Source: Lactarius indigo (Eukaryota > Basidiomycota > Agaricomycetes > Russulales > Russulaceae). From it: a stretch of 64,000 bases of DNA. The DNA lies in contig JAFKAC010000001.1 of assembly GCA_025766275.1 (NCBI GenBank), positions 3,224,001-3,288,000 of the forward strand. Direction: 5' to 3'. Shown piece by piece: positions 10,818 through 21,817 of this stretch. Within the stretch, counting starts at the first letter, position 1; the number at the start of each line of letters is the position of its first letter. The notes below the pieces were generated by a model, which saw nothing but the letters and a program-made list of their open reading frames with translations, was not told where the DNA came from and made no database searches. The position numbers were made by a program, and so were the translations under genes.

Positions 10818-12832
10818 TCAACGGGCGTACGGGTGGAAAGAGTGTTGACCGCGGTGCCCTGCTCTTTGTGGGCCAAGTGGAGGTTGTCCTTGTGCGGCGC
10901 GCGGGCCTCGAGGTACATTGGGTCCAGGCCCAGCAGCGGCGGGCCCTGTCGGTGGGCCACCACGGCCCATGCCAACGCGAGGGTCTGAAGACATTGCGCC
11001 CATGCCGCGCCCCATGCCATTGCCCATCATGCCCTGGGGCGCCGCCACTCATCATAGGACCCATGTTGCCACCACCCATCATCGTGCCCGCGTTCATGCC
11101 ATTCATAGCGGCCATGCCACCCATCTGGGCAAACATGCGGGTGTACAGCGCGGCGAGTGCCTGGGCATCGAATGGTGTGTTCCCGGACATGCCCTGCATA
11201 TTGGGCATGGCTGCGTTCTGATTGTACGCTGCGTTGTTGAACCCCGCACCGCGGCCAGCTCCTGTTCCTGTACCCGTTCCTGCCCCTGCACCCGCAACGC
11301 CGCCGCCACTGTTGTCGAATTGATCACGCTGCGAGCGAGGCTGAGCGAGCTTGACATCAATCTGTCATCACGCATGAGAAACGTAGACGTTAAACACGAA
11401 TCATGGATGGCAAGAACCTACCAACTTCCCGTCAATCTCAAGATTGCCGAAGCCAAGGAAGGGGGTGACATCTGTGTCCTCAAAGGAGACGAAACCAAAG
11501 CCCTTGCTCCGTCCAGTCTCTCGATCAAGCATGACTGTCGAATCGACAACTTTACCGAACTGCGAGAAAAATTCACGCATAGACTCTGATGTAACACTTC
11601 CCGCGAGACCGCCAATGAAGAGTTTCGTAGCGCGTTGGTGTTCTTGACGAGGAATAGCTCGTTTAGGATCGATCTATTGAAAGGCGGTGAGTACATAGGT
11701 TTAGTTTGTGTGTCACAGTAGATAGAACGCACGATCTTTCCATCAAGGAAGTGCTCGCGCACCATGACCGCATTAACAGACGCGGGGTCTTCAAATGTAA
11801 GGAATGCGAAACATCTGGAACGACCAGTAGAGTCTCGCATGATTGTGCAGGCGTCTACTTTGCCAAACTGGGTGAAGTACTTTCTGAGTGATTCTGGTAT
11901 GACAAACTAATTTAGTGCTACTCATACTATGGAAAACAGTGCACAACCCAGTACCGTCTGTAGTGTCCCAATTTAGTCCTCCGATGAACATTTTGCTGCA
12001 GGTTGGAATTATTTCAAGCGGAAGCGTCGTGTAGAGGCGACGGCGAAGGGTGATGTGGGACCATTGTCGGTAGATAGGGAGAAAGCAAAGTAGTTATTAG
12101 CATCGGTAGCCTAAACACGAAGTCATGACAAGGGAGAGGATATCGAGCGACTGTACTGGGACACGCTGTTTTGTGCTAGCCTAGTTTAGACGGCTTACGC
12201 TAGTTCGACGAAAGAGCTAGTCGTAGCCTAGGGGATAGGAGGTTCATGGATAGGCGCTAAGCGGCATCTAATCGCGTTAGGCTACGGCGGGGGAGTCCCA
12301 GTCCCATGTCCGTCATACAGTAAGCCCGCCGATACCCAATCGCAGATACCTGCGAGAGTATCAGTGAGAAAAGGACAAGACCCGCTCACCCTTCGTCCTT
12401 CATTTCCGAGGGCCGAACAGACCGTTCCTCCACTGCCACGTTGTGATAGTTGCCTCGGCCAGGACTACGATCATCATTGTTGGATTCCTGATACGTTGGT
12501 ATTTGCTGCGGTACATTTGGGGCTGCTGGTGGTACGTGGCGTTGAATATTGGATGCGGGCTCACTCCAAGAAGCAATTGGTGCTGGAGAGGTAAGGGTGG
12601 TGACTTTTGAGAGTGTAGCGGCGACCGGTTTCACATCAGGCTCTGCAGTCGGAGTAGAGGAAACGGGTTCAACAGTTAAAGAATTATCCTGGGGCTCGGG
12701 TTTAATAGTAGGATCCGGACCCAAATCCTCGGTGCCATAGAGATCTGCTCAAAAAAAAAAATTGTTACGTTTAGTATCGGTAGGAATGACAACAAACTCA
12801 CCACCATAAAGATCGGCATCGAGCTCAGACAT
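10818..12832 (-). CDS. HRP1: Hrp1/Nab4-like hnRNP, two RRMs, C-terminal frame break
   Basis: Nuclear RNA-binding protein of the Hrp1/Nab4 (cleavage factor IB) type, which binds the polyadenylation efficiency element and bridges to Rna14/Rna15. The spliced protein starts MSELDADLYG, followed by a disordered region, then RRM1 with RNP2 KMFIGGLNWDT and RNP1 CFAFLTFED, and RRM2 with RNP2 KLFIGGLAG and RNP1 KGFGFVSFED. The tail is rich in Gly, Met and Pro. A 394-nt intron (11996-12389) joins the N-terminus to RRM1 in perfect phase. Within the tail, the frame that continues MGPMMSGGAP degenerates, while the next frame gives GMMGNGMGRGMGAMSSD and ends RGQHSFHPYAR, a plausible hnRNP end. The switch falls in the four-base run at 11036-11039, so I take 10818 as the true 3' end; without a frameshift the stop would be at 10795. 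Confidence 0.87.
11996..12389 (-). other. Long first-half intron of the HRP1-like gene
   Basis: GT-AG intron of 394 nt inferred from phase: the exon ending MKDEG joins KMFIGGLNW through donor gtgagc and acceptor ctgcag. It is far longer than the 50-60 nt typical here. No further coding exon is recognised inside. Confidence 0.6.
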
Positions 12833-13150
12833 AGCAGGGTGCGAATGGGTGGTAGGTGGTGGTACAGGAGAAAGAGAGAAAGCGGCGCCACCAACTTTGC
12901 AATTTCGGCATTTCACGGTGAGACTAATTCCCACGGGTGCTTATTCAGCATTCTCTTCAGGGCTCGAGGTGGCTGAATTGGCCAAGGTGCTCTCCAGTTG
13001 CTCTCTGCTGCACAAAAGCGCTGCACATTCACATGCCCACATTTCGGGTTGGCGCTACTACTGACAAATAATAGTGCCTCTCTTGCCCAAAACGCTTCCT
13101 ACAGGCGGGACGTAGGCTCTGACGGTAAGTCATAAGGCTGGGCGAGCCCA
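12833..13150. other. Intergenic, HRP1 promoter side
   Basis: About 320 bases between the HRP1-like start and the first S10 carboxypeptidase stop. The part from about 13030 belongs to the duplicated block shared with 18024 onward. Nothing else is recognised. Confidence 0.5.
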
Positions 13151-15549
13151 TCACGGGCTGTCCCTGAAGCCCAACAAGTATTCCATGACCTGGAAAGCCG
13201 CCTGTATGGGATAATCTCGTCACATCTTCTGCAAGCGACTTTATGTACAGGCCATCCACTTACCGCAGGTGAGTATCCCGGCACCCTGTGCATGCCGGTG
13301 TGGTTAGCACAAATACATCTGTGTGGTACCACAACTCACTGGTGTCCCGCAAGCGAGATCTCAACATATGTCAATCCGCGCTCAGATTGCATCCTGCCCA
13401 AGGCACCCATGCCGTCGACGACGAAAGAGTCATTGAGGAGGGGCATCTGGAATCCTTGCATACCGGCCCCTTGAAATCATTCATTGAGCCAGTGTCCTAT
13501 ACGCGCATACAGGACAACGTGAATGCCACTTACAGGTCATGCTAATTACCGAGCGAGCAGTGCTCAGTACAGTTGAGGTCGTCGTCAGGGTAATGTAACG
13601 CTCACTTCTGAAGCGCAAGCCGAGTACCCTCGGCTATCAAAATGAAGTCGGCGAGACCGTGGACAACTACTGAGCGTTTGCTTTTCTCGATGACATTTGG
13701 GAGCACCGTGAATGCCGGCGGGAGACTTGCATCGCCATTAGGGAAGACTTTGGGACCTTTGAATTTGCACACTTCCCAGCTAGCATTTGGTGCGTGGATT
13801 GCCGCCTTGACGTCCAAGGCGATCGAAGTACACAGGTGTCTGAGCTTGTGGAAACGATCCCCTAGTAGCACGGTACTTAGTTGCAACTTCGAGGGTGAAA
13901 AAGAAGTCACCCACGGGAAGCCCAGTACATCCCAAGGGGTCACCTACACAAAATTTTCATCAGACGACCGCGAAGATCAAAGGGGGTCAAGGTGCTCACT
14001 GTGTCCAAGACGTGGTACATATTGAAAGCTGGGTTGACGAGCACCGCAGCATCAAAGATCATATCCCAAACATCGCAGGCCGTATCTATGTCCGTAGATG
14101 CACCGGGGAGCGGCAGAAGTCCTTGAGGTGGGTAGGTGACGTACTTCGCCATGTAATCTGAATAATTGCACATTGCTGCGACCGAGTCTAATTGCGCGAG
14201 GAAAGTGCGACTGTAAACGGCTCAGTGAAAGTCAAATAAGCTGCAGAGAACGACCAACTTGAAGGCGAACACATTTTCGTACTTGTGAACAAAGTCAACG
14301 GCGGGAATTTGCTGGTGGACAAGCCACCAGCTGATGAGAGCTGCATTGATCTGTGATGGGTTACTCCCAGTCGAGCTTCGAGGGACTCACGATCATGGAT
14401 CCAGGTACCTTGCAAATCTAGGTCGAGTGTAGATGTCGTCGTATTCTCAAAGATGAAATTCGCAATGTCTCAATGCTCTTCTTAGCATAGACATGACAAC
14501 ACAAGACGTCACCACTTACAGGGCACATACATCCCTGCGTACTGCCCCCACATCAAATTGGATTCGTGATTATGAAATATCCCCACTCACGCTTGAACCA
14601 GTAGGGTAGAACTTCTTTCCTTTCAGCTCCGAAAATATCTCTAAGAATTGCTGCAAGAAGCCAACCAGTTGTGCGGCGACATCATTCTCGTCCTAGTGTG
14701 ACCATGATAGTAAATAATGAGCTATTTTGACACAAAAACGTGGAGGATGCACACCTTTACATCAGGCGTCCCCTGGGAATACCCGGTACCAACAGGTTGC
14801 TCGACGTAAAGAACGCTAGAAAGGTTCGTCCAACTGTATTCATTTTGCGTAGGACGAGCCTGTCCTGATCCCCAGAGGAAAGGCTGAGGTGTGTCAGGTG
14901 TGGCAGGTCGGACTGACAACTGATAAGAACTTACGCCATTCTCTTTTAGCATAGCTTCAAGCGAAGAGCAACCTGGACCTCCGTCCACCCTGAAATACCC
15001 CGAGTTTAGCTCGTGTCCGCACACAGTCGGCAATACTATGAATAATGTACCAGAGTATCAGGTCGTCTAAGCTTCCTTCCGGACCCGGAGGGAAGAACCA
15101 GAAGAATAACTAAGAGCGAGTCAGGGGAAAGTTTCTTGACATAATCTTCGGTTGAAACCACACCTTTCTTGATTCATTTGATGCTGCGCTGATAGGGATG
15201 AGGCCAGCCCATGATGGACCGACGTCAAAGGTGACTTCAGGAATGGTCGTGCCATCCACAAAGAATTCTGCAAACGTGTGAGACACACAGATGCGAATTC
15301 TCCGAGTCTGGCGTACGCACGGGAAGCTTTCGGATTCGAGAAGGTGATGTTTTTCACCCTTGGAGGTGCTGCCGTGTCCGTAGCACGACGTGCTTCACCC
15401 TGAGCATTTGGGCCACGGGTAGAAAGTTTCACCGCTTCGAGGTGCTTCGCACTCAGAAGCTTCGGAGGAGTGATGCGTGCTGCAACAGGCCCCGCGGAGA
15501 GCACCCCACAGAGTAGACCGACTAGGGTAAGTGTATGGGTAAGACGCAT
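13151..15549 (-). CDS. Secreted S10 serine carboxypeptidase, copy A
   Basis: Secreted serine carboxypeptidase of peptidase family S10, which removes C-terminal residues from peptides. The signal peptide is MRLTHTLTLVGLLCGVLSAG. The mature part shows FFVDGTTIPEV, the substrate-site GGPGCSSLEAML, VLYVEQPVGTGYSQG, the nucleophile segment, VHGLADFILIAEGT with the likely catalytic Asp, and EISLAGHQVPGYSP with the catalytic His; it ends YLLGFRDSP. Many introns of about 50 nt give a consistent spliced frame. The nucleophile motif, formed across an intron near 14590, reads TGSSYAG: the Glu of the usual GESYAG is replaced by Ser, unlike copy B. Ser, Asp and His themselves appear kept. The enzyme may be altered or weak; an allelic or base error is possible. 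A TATA-like element lies about 40 bases upstream. Confidence 0.85.
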
Positions 15550-15586
15550 TCTGGTTCACGGAGAGAATTCACCCTTTGCACGCACG

Positions 15587-15594
15587 TTTTATAC
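15587..15594 (-). promoter_or_regulatory. TATA-like box of S10 copy A
   Basis: The minus strand reads GTATAAAA about 40 bases before the ATG at 15549. The same element is at the same distance in copy B, in otherwise diverged flank, which supports function. Confidence 0.55.
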
Positions 15595-16280
15595 ATTGCA
15601 ACGCCCTAAGATGGAACAGCGAGCTGACCGGGACGGAAAGAGGGCGCAGTTATTGCCGATGCAGGGTGTTCGTATGGTCACCGCCGTTGCATCTCAAGTC
15701 CAAAGCATCACATACATCACACCTTTTACACCATTCGCTTTCTCGGCCCCTAGAGAACTGATGGCGGGCGGTGAAACCATATGAACCGATCGCTTGAGCC
15801 TACGACCCTAAACTTGAAGAGTTGCTAGCGTTGCCAACAGCTCGCTCAAAGTGATCGAGTCAGCCGAGCGGAGAGAAAAAAACAACACTTTACATTATTT
15901 GGACATTACATCAACCTCGTTCGTTGCTGTTGTTCGCCCTTCGACACAAGCACAGCTACGAGAACCCTCCCCACAGACGAACTCGTCCAGTGGCAGAATT
16001 ATACGCTTCCCCTACTTATATCTGTGCAGTCTACATCGATTTTTCCATGATCTAGAAATATCTCAAGGACGGTTTGAAGTACGTGGAAGAGCGACGAATG
16101 GTTTCATAGATCCCGTGCTCATCGATCATCACTAGACCCATACCAGCGCGAAGCCATATAGGCGCAAGGGAGGAGTGTGCATCTCTGAGCGAGTACAAGT
16201 TACCGTAGTACAGTGAGGTCAGAGACACTGCGTAGTGGGAACTCGCATGTGGAGGGTCTGAACAGGGAATGTTCATATGG

Positions 16281-17382
16281 CCCAGATCTTAGTGAAAATT
16301 CTCGGGCTTCTCGTGCAACGCCGAACCGTGGTGCGAACAGCAGGCAAACAAGTACCACTCACGAGTGGCAGCCCTGACCGGCGTTGCCTCGCCTGGTGAC
16401 CTGGGATCATAGCCCCATGTCACCAAGGTATCTGGCTGATCCGGTGTAGGGCCACCGTGACCATAGCGGTGGTGTCGGGACCGACGAAATATTTTCAATC
16501 CTCGGCTATCTCGGACCCACGAAAGATTCGCTGGTATTGGCCCTCTATGTCCGCAACCGGACCCCGCTCTTCCCCTTACCCCTCTTTTCCCATCTTGTTA
16601 CTCATTCTGTGGGTATTTCGTTTGGATAGATTTAACACGATATCTTTGTGCTCCGGCAGTAAGATCCTCTGAGATCCGGTGAGACCATGGGGTCGTGTTT
16701 CGCTACCCGAAGCACGACTGTTAATTCTATGTAGACCGGTCACTGGTCGTTCTACGAAGGTGCCGGCTGCGCTCTCGGTCGAGCCAAGGATCCTCCACTT
16801 GGTCTGTGACCCCTCATCCTTATTCGAACGGCTGGCTACGAGCCAATGTTAATTTATCTTTGCCACATAGTATGCAATCATCTTTGGACTCACGGCAACC
16901 GTGTTTTTTTTCTATACGTTACTCGTCACATATATTCGCCACAGGTCTTTGCCAAGAGCTATATGTCTCTGTCCCCTTTTTTCTCCTAGTAGAATCACCC
17001 AAACCTTTGAACCCACAAGGACCCACGCCCTCGCACCAGGAGAATAAAGCACACCGTAGTTTACACAAGGGTTGCATGCACGACGTCTATTCAACATGAA
17101 CCCGGTTTCAAATTCGTCGAGAGCAACATATTTCTGGTTAGAGGTGAAGTACAGCACAGTACAGTATCAGTGCTCAGATGAGTCCCTATGACCGGATCAA
17201 TTATGTATGTGGATAGACGGATCTATATAATGGGTTCATCTGAATGTACTGTAAACGGCCTAACGTGGAAATGGTCGTGATCGTCCTTTTCAAGTTCTCG
17301 TTGGTTTCCGATGTCTTCCTGCTTCGAAGCACTTCGAGTTCAGAACCCCCGGAGAAGTGACAGGCGTATCTTGGCCTTTGGG
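16281..17382. other. Intergenic spacer between S10 repeat blocks
   Basis: No gene is recognised. Short ORFs on both strands (for example 16289-16498 minus) match no family I know and lack a spliced context. This is probably spacer or decayed duplicated DNA. Confidence 0.5.
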
Positions 17383-17560
17383 CGCCCATTTTACGCGTTG
17401 CAACGCCGTGAGAATCGGAGAGGTGTAAACTGCGTAGTCGACCGGGAGGGAAAGAACGCCAGTGGCACCGTGACAGAGGTTGCTGATGCTATGCCATGAT
17501 AGGATCACTGCTGTTGCATCTCCAAGTCGTGATTATGCCGTTCTTTTCTTCTTTTGAATC
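17383..17560 (-). repeat. Third, decayed copy of the S10 promoter region
   Basis: The stretch starting near the GCGTTGCAACGCCGTGAG-like sequence at about 17393 matches the upstream flank of both S10 genes (about 15595-15730 and 20570-20690), including gaccgggagggaaagaa, a gctgatgc block and ctgttgcatctc. The TATA element is degraded to a CGTAAAAT-like form, and no S10 coding sequence follows on the minus strand. It looks like the remnant of a third copy whose gene was lost. Confidence 0.6.
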
Positions 17561-18023
17561 CATCATTGCGTCATTACCCTATGTACTGTACCACTCTACT
17601 TCTGATACAATTCCCATTTACTAATATATCCCTGCGTTAATTATCTACACCCTAAGTCCCTCTCGTTCCCTGAAAAAGTACGTGACGCTACTTCAAGGGC
17701 TGACAGACTTGTGAGTTGATCGTGTCGCCATGGCGTGCGATCCCCAGTTTTAGGATTTAAATCATGGTGAGGGTGGGGATTGGATGTTGCGCTGAGCGGG
17801 TTCAGTGATTGGTGTCGTTGTGCGTGTCAGTGTCCTTCGTGTTTTCCTACTACGTTAATCCTACCTACTCATCTATTCTTCCTGCCTGTGTCTTGCGCAA
17901 GTTTACCCGTGGCCTGGATGAAGTCCGGCCTTGGGGGTTAGCTAGTAGCTTCATGTAGCCTCTATCCTTGGGCCGAAATTCGGAAAATAATCTCTCGGGC
18001 AGTGAAAGGAAGCGTTGGCATGT
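17561..18023. other. Intergenic
   Basis: About 460 bases, A/T- and pyrimidine-rich, with no coding signal, between the decayed promoter copy and the second duplicated block. Confidence 0.5.
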
Positions 18024-18127
18024 TCACATTAGCGCTACTAGTGACAAATGTTCATCACGGTGGCCTCTCCAGCCCTTCCCACTTCCCACAAGCGGAACAT
18101 AGACTCTAACAGTTAGGCACAAAGCTC

Positions 18128-20526
18128 TCACAGGCTGTCCCTGAAGCCTAACAAGTACTTCATGATCTGGAGAGACGCCTGCACGGGATGATCTCGTCAC
18201 CTCTTCTGCAAGTGGTATCAAGTACAGGCCATTTACTTACCACAGGCGAGTTTTCCGGTACCCTGTGCATGTCACAACAGTCAGCACAATGTTCCAAATA
18301 TATCTGTGTGGTACCACCTACATATGTCCCGCGAGCGAGATTTCGACATATGTCAATCCGCGCTCAGATTGCATATTTCCCATGACACCCATGCCGTCGA
18401 CGACGAAAGAGTCATCGAGTAGGGGCTTCTGGAATCCTTGCATTCCACCCCCTTGAAATCATCCATTGAGCCAGTACCCCATACGCGCATACGGCACAAC
18501 GTGAATGCCACCTACAAGTCATGCTAATGACCAAGCGAGCAGTGCTCAGTACAGTTAAGGTCGTCGTCAGGGGTAATGTAACTTACTTCTGAAGCACAAT
18601 CCGAGTACCTTCGGCTATCAAAATGAAGTCGGTAAGACCGTGTACAACTACTGAGCGTTTGCTTTTCTCGATAACATTTGGGAGCATTGTGAATGCCGGC
18701 GGGAGACTCGCATCGCCATTAGGGAAGACGTCGGGACCTTTGAATTTGCACACTTCCCAGCTAACATTTGGTGCGTGGATTGCCGCCTTGACGTCCAGGC
18801 GATCGAAGTACACAGGTGTGGTCTGAGCTTGTGGAAACGATCCCCTAGCAGCACGGCACTTAGTTACAGCGTAGGGGATGAAAAAGGAGTCACCCACGGG
18901 AAGCCCAGTACATCCCAAGGGATCGACTGCACAAGTATTTCATCAGACGACCGCGGAGATCAAAGGGGGTCAAGGTGCTCACTGTGTCGAAGATATGGTA
19001 TACATTGAAAGCTGGGTTGACAAGCAGCGCTGCATTAAAGATCATATCCTGGACATCGCAGGCTAGATTTATGTCCGGGGAACCACCAGGGAGCGGCAGG
19101 AGACCTTGAGGTGGGTAGGTGACGTACTTCGCCATGTAATCTGAATAATTACACGTCGCCGCGATTGAGTCCAATTGCGTGAGGAAAGTGTGACTGTACA
19201 GGATTCAGTGAAAGTCGATAAGACAACTGCAAAGAACGACCAACTTGAAGGCGAACACATTTTCGTACTTGTGAACAAAGTCGACGGCAGGAATTTCGCC
19301 TTGGACAATGTCCCAGCCGAGTATAGCTACATTAAACTATGGTGGGTTACTTCGTTGATATTTTAAGGGGCTCACCATCATTCATCCAGAGTCCCTGCAA
19401 ATCTAGATTAAGTGTAGACCTCGTCGTATTCTCGAAGATGAAGTTCGCGATGTCTGCTATTCTCAGCACAGACACAATGACTCAAGATGCCGTCACATAC
19501 AAGGCACATACATCCCCGCGTACTGCTCAGACATCAAAATTTGAATTCGTGATCACGAAAGGTCTGTACTCACACTTTCACCAGAAAGATAAAACTTCTT
19601 TCCTTTCAGTTCCGAAAATATCTCTAAGAATTGTTGCAAGAAGCCGACCAGTTGCGCGGCAACATCGTACTCATTCTAGCGGAACCGTGGCAGTAATCAA
19701 CGAACCGTCGCGGCATAGAAATGCGGAGGATACATACCTTTGCATCAGGCTTCCCCTGGGAATACCCGGTACCAACAGGTTGCTCGACGTAAAGAATGCT
19801 GGAAAGATTCGTCCAACTGTATTCATTCTGCGTAGGACGAGCCTGCCCTGATCCCCAGAGGAAAGGCTGAGATGTGTCAGGTGGGCATATCGGAATGACA
19901 GCTGATGAGAACTTACGCCATTCTCTTTAAACAAGCCCTCAAGCGAAGAGCAACTTGGACCTCCGTTCGTCCTGAAGCATGCCGTTTAAGCATAAAAATT
20001 TGGCAATGTCATAGATAACGTACCAGAAGATAAGATCATCTAAGCTTCCTTCCGGACCCGGAGGGAAAAACCAGAAGAACAGCTAGGGACGAGTCAGGGG
20101 GAAGCGGCCTAACAAAAAAAATTCGACTGAGAATACACCTTTCTTGATTCATCTGGTGCTGCGCTGATAGGGATGAGGCCAGCCCATGATGGACCGACGT
20201 CAAAGTTGACTTCAGGAATGGTCGTACCATCCACAAAGAATTCTGCAAAAATTCGAGACACAAAGCGCAAGTTCTCCAAGGCTAGCATACGCACGGGAAG
20301 CTTTCGGATTCGAGAAGGTGATGTTTTTCACCCTCGCAGGCGCTACCGTGTCCGTAGCAGGACGTGCTTCACCCTGAGTATTTAGAACACAAGCAGGCCG
20401 CTCCACCGCTTCGAGGTGCTTCGCATTCAGAAGCTTTGGAGAAGTGACGCGTGCTGTAACAGGCCCTGCGGAGAGCACCCCGCAGAGTAGACTGACTAGG
20501 GCGAGTGTATGGGTAAGGCGCATCAT
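18128..20526 (-). CDS. Secreted S10 serine carboxypeptidase, copy B
   Basis: Paralogue of copy A and also family S10. The signal peptide is MRLTHTLALVSLLCGVLSAG, preceded by one more Met codon. Motifs in order are FFVDGTTIPEV, a GPSCSSLEGLF-like version of the substrate loop, ILYVEQPVGTGYSQG, SGESYAG formed across the intron near 19570 with the canonical Glu, VHGLTDFILIAEGTRI with the probable catalytic Asp, and EISLAGHMVPENSP with the catalytic His; it ends LLGFRDSL. The substrate loop appears to read GGPSCSSLE rather than GGPGCSSLE, judged from the plus-strand text near 19950. Splice sites match copy A position for position. The gene looks functional. A GTATAAAA box at 20561-20568 lies about 35-40 bases upstream of the ATG. 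Confidence 0.85.
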
Positions 20527-20560
20527 GGCTCACACAGAGGACTCACCCTTTACATGCACG

Positions 20561-20568
20561 TTTTATAC
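20561..20568 (-). promoter_or_regulatory. TATA-like box of S10 copy B
   Basis: GTATAAAA on the minus strand, at the same place relative to the start codon as in copy A. Confidence 0.55.
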
Positions 20569-21175
20569 GTCGCAACGCCGTGAGATAGAACAGCGAGCCA
20601 AGCGAGAGGGAAAGAAGTGCGTGGTTACTGACGCAGGGCGTTCATATGGTCACTGCCGTTGCACCTCATGTCCGAATATTCACGCCATCCATTTTCTGTA
20701 AGCCATGGAGAAACAAAGGAGGACGAGACGACGTCAACTGGAGCACAGCACGAATCTACGATCCCACAGAGTCGCTAGTATTGTCAACAGCTCGCTCAAA
20801 GTGGTTGAGCCAACAGAGCCGAGGGGGAAGCAATGCATTTTATTGGGGTGTTGACGCCACGTGCGTATTTGCCATTCAGTCCAACAGCCACGAGAATCGG
20901 ACACCCTTTTCGCAGGCGAACTCGACCAGTGGCAGAATCCCACGCTTATATTTCTTCTGTGCCGCGTAAGCAATACCAACTACCCCATAATCTAGAAGTA
21001 TCTCAAGGACGACCTGAAGTATGTGAAGTCAGCGGAGATAACGAATGGCTTCCAGATCCTTGCTAGCGCGATGCGGAACAACGAGTGAGAACATGTTGTA
21101 GGGTCAGAAAACGTTGAATGCCAGTGGCAGAAACTCGCACGTGGAGGCTCCGAAGCGAGGCCCGGCACCTGCCGC

Positions 21176-21817
21176 GACTCGGAATTCTGGCGCTGCAGCC
21201 CACGCAGCGCGCAGACACCCATTTGTTATGCGGTGACAACCCCGACTGAGCCTGACCGATAGCCTCAATCACCCGGAATATCTGACACACTGCGGTTTAC
21301 ATAGGTAACATGGCGGCTATTCGATATGAACTCGGGTCCCTCATACACGCCGAAAGCAACGTATTACATCTTACAGTGCCGGTTCGAGAGGAAATATCAG
21401 TGTTGAGGCCTGAGACCTGGGGCAAGGCGGCGGCCAAGAGACAGTATGCACATAGATGGTGCGGCGATGACAGGAACAGCATTCCTACCAATGTCTAGTA
21501 TTTGAAAGTGCTGTAATATGATAAGATCGCAATTGGTATGCTTCTACTAGTACCTTTACGTATTTGAGGGTGCACCATGGACTCACTGGCAACGGAGTCC
21601 TTTTGAGGTCATCGTTAATTTGCTATTGCATTTGTCTCATCCCACTGCCCTCTAACGACTTAAGGGTAACGAGACACAACACTCTTCAGTTCTATCGTCA
21701 TAAGTCAAGCCACTATCCTATCATCTAAATTTGGGGGATGCCGCACGTTACAGAGACCGTGGCTCCCCGGTCTCTGGTTCTGTCGTGTATCGGAGCTGCT
21801 GCAGCGTCACGTTATAG
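21176..21817. other. Intergenic
   Basis: About 640 bases between the second duplicated block and the stop codon of the PdxT-like gene. Short ORFs only; none is recognised. Confidence 0.5.

Larger units (their letters stand above)
13030..16280. repeat. Tandem duplication unit A (S10 gene plus promoter)
   Basis: This block aligns by eye along its length with 18024-21175. Matches include the 3' flank (tagtagcgccaaccc versus tagtagcgctaatgt), the whole gene, the TATA region, the upstream segments tatctcaaggacg at about 16070 and 21000, and aactcgca.gtggagg at about 16240 and 21150. Both copies point the same way. The boundaries are approximate. Confidence 0.8.
18024..21175. repeat. Tandem duplication unit B (S10 gene plus promoter)
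   Basis: Second copy of the block at 13030-16280, in the same orientation, with substitutions and small indels throughout but kept exon structure. The right boundary is approximate. Confidence 0.8.

Noticed and set aside
10918..11589. Plus-strand ORF of 223 codons
   Set aside because: It is antisense to the Gly/Met-rich tail and RRM2 of the HRP1-like gene, which is supported by RNP motifs.
16289..16498. Minus-strand ORF between the S10 copies
   Set aside because: Short, with no known motif and no spliced neighbours; likely chance.
21375..21395. GGTTCGA-like text suggesting a tRNA T-loop
   Set aside because: No acceptor stem, D-arm or anticodon arm could be folded around it; no tRNA was found in the window.
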